Of a DNA stretch of 5,276 bases, positions 1 to 5,276 are shown piece after piece. Source of the DNA: Oscillospiraceae bacterium (GTDB taxonomy: Bacteria; Bacillota; Clostridia; Oscillospirales; Acutalibacteraceae); NCBI GenBank assembly GCA_902796295.1, contig CADBOL010000118.1:1-5276 (forward strand), written 5' to 3'. The position numbers and the translations under genes were made by a program. Below the pieces are notes generated by a model. The model did not search any database, was not told where the DNA came from, and worked only from the letters and a program-made list of their open reading frames with translations. Numbering within the stretch: position 1 is the stretch's first letter; the number at the start of each line of letters is the position of its first letter.

Positions 1-1
1 C

Positions 2-400
2 GTGCCCTCATTTGAGCAGTATCTGCTTGCGGAGTTTATCGAAAAGGGATATTTTGAAAGGCATCTGAGCAGGACTAAAAAATACTATGAGCTGCTGCGC
101 AGCGAGCTTCTGAACGAATACCGTTCTCACCCGGCGGCCGGAATTTCCCGGCTGAGTGAATCCGATGCCGGTCTTCACTTCACGCTCAATCTTAAAACGG
201 ATATGCCGGAGAGTGAGATAAAAAAGAAACTTGAAATGAGAGGCATCAAAGCCGCTTTCATCTCAGATTATTATCACAGCGGAGTAAAAACGCCGCCCGC
301 ATACAGACACGGTCTGCTCATAAACTACTCGGGCACAGACACTCTGCAATTCAAAACGGCTCTTGATAATCTTTATGAAATACTGGAGGAGGCAAAATGA
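2..400 (+). CDS. MocR/PdxR-type transcriptional regulator, C-terminal fragment (5' end outside window)
   Basis: The visible 132 residues match the end of the fold-type-I aminotransferase-like domain of MocR/GntR-family regulators. Recognisable pieces are FEQ (fragment residues 4-6), the GYFERHLSR segment (16-24), DAGLHF (55-60), the RGIKAAFISDYY stretch (80-91) and LLINYSG (105-111). In MocR proteins an N-terminal winged-helix DNA-binding domain is followed by this PLP-binding domain, which senses a small molecule instead of catalysing transamination. The DNA-binding domain and the PLP lysine would lie upstream of the window, so neither can be confirmed. The GTG at position 2 is almost certainly an internal valine: the frame is open to the window edge, no start signal is visible, and family members are about 450-500 residues long. 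A stand-alone aminotransferase is the alternative, but the FEQ...FERHL pattern favours MocR. The stop codon overlaps the start of the GH2 gene, which suggests co-transcription and translational coupling. Confidence 0.82.
   Translation: MPSFEQYLLAEFIEKGYFERHLSRTKKYYELLRSELLNEYRSHPAAGISRLSESDAGLHFTLNLKTDMPESEIKKKLEMRGIKAAFISDYYHSGVKTPPAYRHGLLINYSGTDTLQFKTALDNLYEILEEAK
385..392 (+). promoter_or_regulatory. Ribosome binding site of the GH2 gene, inside the upstream coding end
   Basis: GGAGGAGG ends 4 bases before the ATG at 397 and lies inside the last codons of the MocR-type gene. It is a strong anti-Shine-Dalgarno match. It supports ATG 397 as the start over the next in-frame ATG at 421, which has no comparable purine run at the right distance. 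Together with the ATGA stop/start overlap it indicates coupled translation. Confidence 0.85.
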
Positions 401-3354
401 GTATAACCGCTTATCACAAGATGCTGAATCACCTTCATATAAACTGCGAGGAGCCCCGCGCATATTATATCCCTTATGAATCGGAACGGAAAGCGTTTGA
501 AGGCCGCCGCGAATCATCGGCATATTTCATATCGCTGAACGGAGAGTGGGATTTCGGATATTACCGCTCATTTGAAGATATTGAAGATGATTTTATCAGC
601 ACTCCTTTAACCGAAAAGATTGATGTGCCGTCCTGCTGGCAGACATATACCGGCAGGGGCTATGACCCTCCGCTATACAGCAATCTGAGATATCCCTTCC
701 CTGTTGACCCTCCGTATCTTCCTGCCGGGAACCCATGCGGTCATTACTCACGCGTGATTGAGATTGAAAAGGAAGAAGGAAAAAGATACTTCCTGAATTT
801 TGAGGGAGTATCATCATGCTTTTATCTTTTTGTGAACGGAGAATTCAGCGCTTACAGTCAGGTTTCACACTGCACAAGCGAAATCGATATTACGGACTGT
901 ATTCTCACAGGAGAAAACAGGATTGATGTGCTTGTTGTGAAATGGTGTGACGGCAGTTATCTTGAGGATCAGGATATGTTCCGCCTGTCGGGTATATTCC
1001 GTGATGTCTATATACTTGAGAGAGATGCGGACGCTCTGCGCGACATACACATAAAATACACTCTCTCCCCCTCTTATGACAGGGCGGAGATAAAAATCGA
1101 AAGCGCTGATTTTGACTGCGCAGTGATTTACTCTCCCGGCGGAGAAAAGACGGAATTTAACGCAAAAGAATTCTCGGTCGGTAATCCGCTCCTATGGAGC
1201 TCCGAAGAACCGAATCTTTACAGATTAATCATAATCAAAGGAAACGAAGCTATACCTTTTAATGTCGGTTTCAGGGAAATCCGCTTTGAAGGCAATGTCG
1301 CTTATTTCAACTCGCGCCCGCTAAAGCTTTACGGTGTGAACCGCCACGACAGCGACCCGAAAACGGGATACTGTGTGACTGAAGAGCAGATGAAGCGCGA
1401 TATATTTTTAATCAAAAGGGCAAACTGCAACACCGTGAGAACCTCACACTACCCGAACAGCCCCCTGTTTGCCGAAATGTGCGACAGATACGGCCTTATG
1501 CTTGTGGATGAAGCGGATATCGAGACTCACGGAATGGGCTTTGAATACAAGGATACCTGGGACTGGATGCGCTGGTCAAAGCTATCAACCGATGATGAGT
1601 GGGAGGAAAGCTATGTTGACAGGGCAAAGCGCCTCTATGAGCGTGATAAAAACAATCCATGCGTGATTATGTGGTCTCTCGGCAACGAATCGGGCTGCGG
1701 AAAAAACCACAGGGCTATGAGAAAATACATCAAGAGCCGCGATAAAAACGCGATAGTTCACTATGAAAACTCCCATCTTGAATTCAAGGCGGTGCCCGAA
1801 GGAGAAAACTTCGCCGATATTTCCGATGTTGAGAGCAGAATGTATGCGCCCCTCGATTATACCGAAAAATACGCGGAAGACCCGTATTCGAAAAAGCCGT
1901 TTTTCTTCTGCGAATTTGCCTGCTCAATGACTACCGGCGACATTCACGCTCACGCCGATTTATTCAGAAAATATCCCGCAGTCTGGGGCGGATGTTTCTG
2001 GGAATTTGCAGACCATGCTCTTTATACAGGCGGCGGGAAATACAGATACGGCGGCGATTTCGGAGACCGGCCGAATGACGGAATCTGCTGCATAGACGGA
2101 GCGGTGTTTCCCGACAGGAAGCCGCGCCCCGGATACTATGATCTCAAAAAGGCATATGAGCCGTTTGAAAGCTCTTTCAGAGACGGAAAGCTGACTGTAT
2201 TCAACAGAAGATTTTTCACTTCTCTTGACGATATGTATATCAGAGCAGACCTTGAAAAAGACGGCGAAGTCATTGATTCGGCTGTAATCGGAACAGACGG
2301 CATCGCTCCGCAGAGCTCAAAGGTATTTGAGACGGGATTACAAATCCCGCAGGGCAAAAATGTGTTTCTCACTGTCTATCTGTTAAGGAAAGAGGCCTGC
2401 GAGTGGGCGGAAAAGGATTATACCGCCGGATTCAATCAGTTTGAGCTCTCATCCGGGGAAGAAATCATTTCACACGCTGAGGGCGAAATCTTATCTGAAG
2501 ACAGCAGAAGGTATTTCACCGTTAAGAGCGGAAAAACCGTCTTCACGCTTGACAAGCCCTTCGGCGAAATAACGTCAATAAAAGCAGACGGCAAAGAGCT
2601 GCTGCTCTCCCCCATCCGCATAAATATAATCAAGGCCCCGGGAAACAATGAGCGTGAAAGAATGAATGACTGCAAATCCGCCTCAATGGATTCTGCAGAG
2701 CTTCTCATAAAATCCCGGGAAATCAGCACCCGTGACGGATACGCCGGATGTGTCTGTGACTTCAGTATGGGCGGTGCTTCAGTATTGCCGGTGATTGACG
2801 GAAGGATAACATACGGCTTTTATCCCGACGGGATTGAAATCTCGATAGCGGGAGAAACAAGGCCGCTGCTCAAAGAAATGAATATCCGCCTGCCGCGTCT
2901 CGGATTCTTACTGACTCTGCCGGAAGAATACTCGTATATGACATATTTCGGAAAAGGGCCGGGCGAGGCATACGCTGACAGGCACAGAGCTCAGCGATAC
3001 GGCAGATTCAGAACAGACACCGTGTCAAACTTTGTACCGTATATCAAGCCCGTTGAAAACGGCGCGCATTTCGGTACGCGCGAGGCCGGAGTTTACAACC
3101 AAAACGGAGAGGGACTTGAATTTTTCCCTGTAAAAGGAAAGGAATTCATATTCAACGCCTCCCCCTACACTCCGGAAGAGATTGAGCATACTCTTCACAA
3201 TGACGAATTGCCCGTGAGCAATAAGACCTGTGTATATCTCGATTACAAGATGGATATACGCGGCGGAAGAGGAGTATTCGAGCAGCTTGAACCCGAAAGA
3301 AAATGGGATTACGATCCGTTTGAATTCGGCATATTCATAAGGCCGGTAATATAA
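397..3354 (+). CDS. LacZ-type glycoside hydrolase family 2 enzyme (putative beta-galactosidase)
   Basis: A complete 985-residue GH2 protein, close to the roughly 1,000-residue length of LacZ-type enzymes. It is predicted to hydrolyse terminal beta-linked sugars, nominally beta-galactosides, by a retaining two-Glu mechanism. No signal peptide is visible, so it is probably cytoplasmic. Domains in order are an N-terminal jelly-roll (about 1-210), an immunoglobulin-like domain (about 215-295), the TIM barrel (about 300-590), a second beta-sandwich (about 595-690) and the LacZ small-chain domain (about 700-985). The GH2 signature spans about 345-372 (NTVRTSHYPN...LVDE). Acid/base is Glu431 in SLGNES and nucleophile is Glu506 in FCEFA. 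By hand alignment to E. coli LacZ, Asn96, His317, His351, Glu376, His378, Tyr483 and Trp535 match Asn102, His357, His391, Glu416, His418, Tyr503 and Trp568. SYLEDQDMF (187-195) keeps the Asp that matches Asp201. Several other pocket residues differ (see findings), so galactose specificity is not assured and no gene symbol is given. It overlaps the MocR-type gene by 4 bp and precedes the GH130 gene by 72 bp. Confidence 0.93.
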   Translation: MSITAYHKMLNHLHINCEEPRAYYIPYESERKAFEGRRESSAYFISLNGEWDFGYYRSFEDIEDDFISTPLTEKIDVPSCWQTYTGRGYDPPLYSNLRYPFPVDPPYLPAGNPCGHYSRVIEIEKEEGKRYFLNFEGVSSCFYLFVNGEFSAYSQVSHCTSEIDITDCILTGENRIDVLVVKWCDGSYLEDQDMFRLSGIFRDVYILERDADALRDIHIKYTLSPSYDRAEIKIESADFDCAVIYSPGGEKTEFNAKEFSVGNPLLWSSEEPNLYRLIIIKGNEAIPFNVGFREIRFEGNVAYFNSRPLKLYGVNRHDSDPKTGYCVTEEQMKRDIFLIKRANCNTVRTSHYPNSPLFAEMCDRYGLMLVDEADIETHGMGFEYKDTWDWMRWSKLSTDDEWEESYVDRAKRLYERDKNNPCVIMWSLGNESGCGKNHRAMRKYIKSRDKNAIVHYENSHLEFKAVPEGENFADISDVESRMYAPLDYTEKYAEDPYSKKPFFFCEFACSMTTGDIHAHADLFRKYPAVWGGCFWEFADHALYTGGGKYRYGGDFGDRPNDGICCIDGAVFPDRKPRPGYYDLKKAYEPFESSFRDGKLTVFNRRFFTSLDDMYIRADLEKDGEVIDSAVIGTDGIAPQSSKVFETGLQIPQGKNVFLTVYLLRKEACEWAEKDYTAGFNQFELSSGEEIISHAEGEILSEDSRRYFTVKSGKTVFTLDKPFGEITSIKADGKELLLSPIRINIIKAPGNNERERMNDCKSASMDSAELLIKSREISTRDGYAGCVCDFSMGGASVLPVIDGRITYGFYPDGIEISIAGETRPLLKEMNIRLPRLGFLLTLPEEYSYMTYFGKGPGEAYADRHRAQRYGRFRTDTVSNFVPYIKPVENGAHFGTREAGVYNQNGEGLEFFPVKGKEFIFNASPYTPEEIEHTLHNDELPVSNKTCVYLDYKMDIRGGRGVFEQLEPERKWDYDPFEFGIFIRPVI

Positions 3355-3362
3355 GATTTTTC

Positions 3363-3391
3363 TTTACAAACCATATTTTAAATTGTATAAT
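3363..3391 (+). promoter_or_regulatory. Sigma-A-type promoter for the GH130 gene
   Basis: A -35 box TTTACA (3363-3368, one mismatch to TTGACA) and a perfect -10 box TATAAT (3386-3391) are separated by the ideal 17 bases. Transcription would start near 3397-3400, giving a leader of about 27-30 bases before the ATG at 3427. The promoter lies in the AT-rich gap after the GH2 stop, so the GH130 gene can be transcribed on its own. No terminator is visible between the two genes, so readthrough from upstream is also possible. No convincing operator palindrome was seen around the boxes. Confidence 0.8.
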
Positions 3392-3412
3392 CTCAGTTGA
3401 AATAATAAACAC

Positions 3413-3422
3413 GGAAAGGTGA
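3413..3422 (+). promoter_or_regulatory. Ribosome binding site of the GH130 gene
   Basis: GGAAAGGTGA matches the anti-Shine-Dalgarno complement AAGGAGGTGA well and ends 4 bases before ATG 3427. This fixes the start at 3427; the alternative in-frame ATG at 3451 has no such site in front of it. Confidence 0.8.
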
Positions 3423-3426
3423 AACT

Positions 3427-4377
3427 ATGGCTAAAATACTCGGTGCATCAATGAAAAACATCCCCTGGCAGGAAAAGCCCGAAGGATACAGATACCCCGT
3501 ATGGAGATACACGGGAAATCCTATTATCACAAGGGATAATCTCTATTTTGCAAACAGCATTTTCAACTCTGCGGTTTTGCCTTATAAAGACGGCTTTGCC
3601 GGTGTATTCAGAGTTGATGACAGGACTAGATATCACAACATAGTCACCGGATACAGCAAAGACGCAATAAACTGGGAGCTGAATGAAAGAGTAATCTTTC
3701 ACGGCTACGACCCGAGAATATGCGAAATCGAAGGCAAATACTATCTTTCATGGGTAAATCTCACGCCTCAGGGTACGACAATCGGCGTCGCTGTCTCCGA
3801 AGATTTTGAAAACTGGGAGCAGCTTGAGGATGCGACTTATCCCGTAGCACGCAACGGCGTTCTTTTCCCGAGAAAAATCGGCGGAGAATACATGATGCTT
3901 GTACGCCCCTGCGACAGAGGCCACACCCCTTACGGCGATATTTTCATTCAGAGAAGCAAAGACCTTGAATACTGGGGCAAATACAGGTTTGTTATGAGCC
4001 CGGTCAAAAACTGGGAAATGACCAAGATAGGTGCCGGCCCCACCCCGATTGAGACCGACATAGGCTGGCTGGCATTCTATCACGGAGTGCTCACAAGCTG
4101 CAACGGTTTCACATACAGTATGGGCGCGGCAATCCTTGATATAAATGAACCCTGGAAGGTTCTGCACAGAGCGGACAGTTTCCTGCTCGCCCCGCACGAG
4201 CTCTATGAAACGGTGGGCGATGTACCGAATGTGGTCTTCCCCTGCGCCGCTCTTACTGATGCTGACACCGGCAGAATAGCCATATATTACGGCGCCGCAG
4301 ACACATCTGTCGCTCTGGCTTTCACAACCGTGGATGAAACCGTCAATTATATTCTCGGGCATGACCTGATAAAATAA
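3427..4377 (+). CDS. Glycoside hydrolase family 130 protein, putative beta-1,4-mannoside phosphorylase
   Basis: A 316-residue protein of the five-bladed beta-propeller family GH130, whose members mostly phosphorolyse beta-mannosides to alpha-mannose 1-phosphate plus the remaining sugar. The pattern resembles subfamily 2 (beta-1,4-mannooligosaccharide or mannosyl-N-acetylglucosamine phosphorylases). Visible motifs are NPIITRD (31-37), NSIFNSAV (43-50), GYDPR (93-97) with the likely catalytic Asp95, NGVLFPRK (143-150), RPCDRGHTPYGDIF (160-173), KIGAGPTPIET (200-210), FYHG (217-220), DVPNVVFPCA (265-274) and IAIYYGAAD (284-292). Arg149, Arg160, Lys200 and His219 are the probable phosphate-site candidates, inferred from family conservation. 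No signal peptide or membrane segment is seen, so it is probably cytoplasmic. It has its own promoter and lies 72 bp after the GH2 gene. It is slightly short for the family, apparently because of a gap just before Asp95. The exact acceptor sugar cannot be read from sequence alone. Confidence 0.9.
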   Translation: MAKILGASMKNIPWQEKPEGYRYPVWRYTGNPIITRDNLYFANSIFNSAVLPYKDGFAGVFRVDDRTRYHNIVTGYSKDAINWELNERVIFHGYDPRICEIEGKYYLSWVNLTPQGTTIGVAVSEDFENWEQLEDATYPVARNGVLFPRKIGGEYMMLVRPCDRGHTPYGDIFIQRSKDLEYWGKYRFVMSPVKNWEMTKIGAGPTPIETDIGWLAFYHGVLTSCNGFTYSMGAAILDINEPWKVLHRADSFLLAPHELYETVGDVPNVVFPCAALTDADTGRIAIYYGAADTSVALAFTTVDETVNYILGHDLIK

Positions 4378-4401
4378 ATCCGTAATTCAAATAACGTCAA
4401 G

Positions 4402-4453
4402 ACATAAAACAGGCCCGCGGTCTACAAAACCGCGAGCCTGTTATTATTCTTTT
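4402..4453. terminator. Bidirectional intrinsic terminator between convergent genes
   Basis: A 14-bp inverted repeat (arms 4408-4421 and 4429-4442, one C/A mismatch, 7-base loop 4422-4428) carries a GC-rich core, with arms AACAGGCCCGCGGT and ACCGCGAGCCTGTT. On the plus strand it is followed by a broken T-run (TTATTATTCTTTT). On the minus strand the flank reads TTTTATGT. It starts 30 bases after the GH130 stop and sits 19 bases past the stop of the convergent DUF4474 gene, so it can end transcription from both sides. Confidence 0.88.
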
Positions 4454-4461
4454 ATCTAAGC

Positions 4462-5276
4462 TCAGCGACTGCTTAATAATCCGCTGAAGATGCTGCCTAA
4501 GGCCTCGCCAAAAAGACTTATTCCTGCGAAAAACACCTGTACGAGGCTGCCTAATCCCACATCGCCGGGCAGCGGAATCAGATTCTGAGATTCGGTCAGA
4601 TTGCGCCAGATGAAATAAACGTCGGAGCCGTCGAGGAAGAATGTGTCATCTCTCAGGTGATTGCGGTCACTGATCTGCGTAAATCCGCAGGATTTCATTC
4701 CTTCCGCAAATGCGGCGGCCATCGTTTCATCTTTAAGCGTGATGCGGCTTACCATCTGCAGCTCTGCAGCCGGCTTGGTTTTTTGAATCCTGCCTATTCT
4801 GTAACCGTCGCACCACCAATACTTGCCGTAGTCACGTGTGAATACACGGATCATGGATCCGTCGGACTGCTGCTGGTAAAGCGTCATCTCCATATCGAGC
4901 CAGTCTTCACGGCCCGCGCAGTTATATACGGAAGCAACCGTGTCGCCGAACCCGGTGGCATATTTTGTATAAACACCGATTTCACCGCCGTACTGGAACA
5001 AGGCATACTGACCTTTCCAGAACTCGACCAACCAGTCCTTATTGCCGTAGTTGAAAACAACGCGCGCAAAGTCGTATTGATATCCGATAAGCTGTGAAGC
5101 AATATCATAAAGTCTTATGAATCCGAACGGTCTCTGCCAGGCATTGCTGTTGTCTGAATAATAGTAATCACCCAGCTTGCTGAATTCATAATTAAACGAC
5201 AAAAAGAGGTGAGCAAACGGCCGCTTTGACGTGACATTAACCTCACAGGAGGCGGAAACAGTATCCTCCCCGTATC
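4462..5276 (-). CDS. DUF4474 domain protein, C-terminal part (N-terminus outside window)
   Basis: The minus-strand frame is open from the right edge to the TGA at 4462-4464 and gives 270 residues. Fragment residues about 48-225 match my recollection of DUF4474, a domain of unknown function found mainly in Clostridia. Typical pieces are the GFIRLYDIASQLIG stretch (51-64), FNYGNKDWLVEFWKGQY (74-90), GGEIGVYTK (96-104), MEMTLY (128-133) and FTRDYGKYWW (145-154). The stretch before it (YGEDTVSASCEVNVTSKRPF, residues 1-20) looks like part of a beta-rich domain. After it comes a hydrophobic, Gly/Ser-rich tail (about 232-267: GDVGLGSLVQVFFAG, ISLFGEALGSIFSGLL) that could be an amphipathic or membrane-associating helix. 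A TTG at 5200-5202 could be taken as a start, but it is in-frame Leu25 with coding sequence continuing upstream and no ribosome binding site, so the real start lies beyond the window. No function is known to me. It is convergent with the GH130 gene and need not be related to it. Confidence 0.8.
   Translation of the reverse strand, partial: YGEDTVSASCEVNVTSKRPFAHLFLSFNYEFSKLGDYYYSDNSNAWQRPFGFIRLYDIASQLIGYQYDFARVVFNYGNKDWLVEFWKGQYALFQYGGEIGVYTKYATGFGDTVASVYNCAGREDWLDMEMTLYQQQSDGSMIRVFTRDYGKYWWCDGYRIGRIQKTKPAAELQMVSRITLKDETMAAAFAEGMKSCGFTQISDRNHLRDDTFFLDGSDVYFIWRNLTESQNLIPLPGDVGLGSLVQVFFAGISLFGEALGSIFSGLLSSR

Noticed and set aside
2333..2349. Perfect 7-bp inverted repeat CGGGATT-ACA-AATCCCG inside the GH2 gene
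   Set aside because: It is short, lies in well-behaved coding sequence, is not followed by a T-run and has no second copy that I could find in the window. It is probably chance.
3327..3360. Possible terminator after the GH2 gene (CGGC/GCCG followed by a T-rich stretch)
   Set aside because: The stem is only about 4 bp, has an 11-base loop, overlaps coding sequence and lies too far from the T-run to work as an intrinsic terminator.
3371..3391. Imperfect AT-rich palindrome over the GH130 promoter as an operator
   Set aside because: The symmetry is poor and expected from AT richness and the -10 box itself. It matches no known operator consensus.
3748..4362. 204-residue minus-strand open frame opposite the GH130 gene
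   Set aside because: It is fully antisense to a clear GH130 protein, and its translation resembles no family I recognise. Length alone is explained by the codon use of the real gene.
4657..5097. 146-residue plus-strand open frame opposite the DUF4474 gene
   Set aside because: It lies wholly antisense to a recognisable conserved domain, has no ribosome binding site that I can see, and resembles no family. It is taken as a shadow.

Overview
The window looks like chromosomal DNA of an anaerobic, probably gut-associated, Bacillota/Clostridia bacterium. This is an inference from four things: moderate GC content, strong purine-rich Shine-Dalgarno sites, a consensus sigma-A promoter, and the mix of families (MocR-type regulator, LacZ-type GH2, GH130 phosphorylase, DUF4474). 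No rRNA or tRNA gene, mobile element, CRISPR array or insertion sequence was seen.

Layout, left to right. Positions 2-400 (+) hold the C-terminal end of a MocR/PdxR-type protein (the aminotransferase-like domain); its N-terminus lies outside the window. Its stop overlaps the start of a complete 985-residue LacZ-type glycoside hydrolase family 2 enzyme (397-3354, +) in an ATGA junction. After 72 bp, which contain a near-perfect sigma-A promoter and a good ribosome binding site, comes a complete 316-residue GH130 mannoside phosphorylase-like protein (3427-4377, +). A strong hairpin at 4408-4442 separates it from a convergent gene on the minus strand (4462 to the right edge). That gene encodes the C-terminal 270 residues of a DUF4474 protein and stays open to the window end, so its true start lies outside.

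How the genes may work together: the GH2 enzyme and the GH130 phosphorylase form a carbohydrate-degradation pair. No signal peptide is visible on either, so they probably act in the cytoplasm on imported oligosaccharides. GH2 would trim a non-reducing-end sugar, and GH130 would phosphorolyse a beta-mannoside to mannose 1-phosphate plus the remaining sugar. The MocR-type protein is translationally coupled to the GH2 gene and may control it, but MocR proteins are better known from amine, amino-acid and vitamin B6 metabolism. The DUF4474 gene is transcribed towards this cluster and is probably unrelated.

No clearly new system is present. The points most worth checking are the altered active-site neighbourhood of the GH2 enzyme, a probable deletion just before the catalytic Asp of the GH130 enzyme, and the unusual MocR-GH2 coupling.
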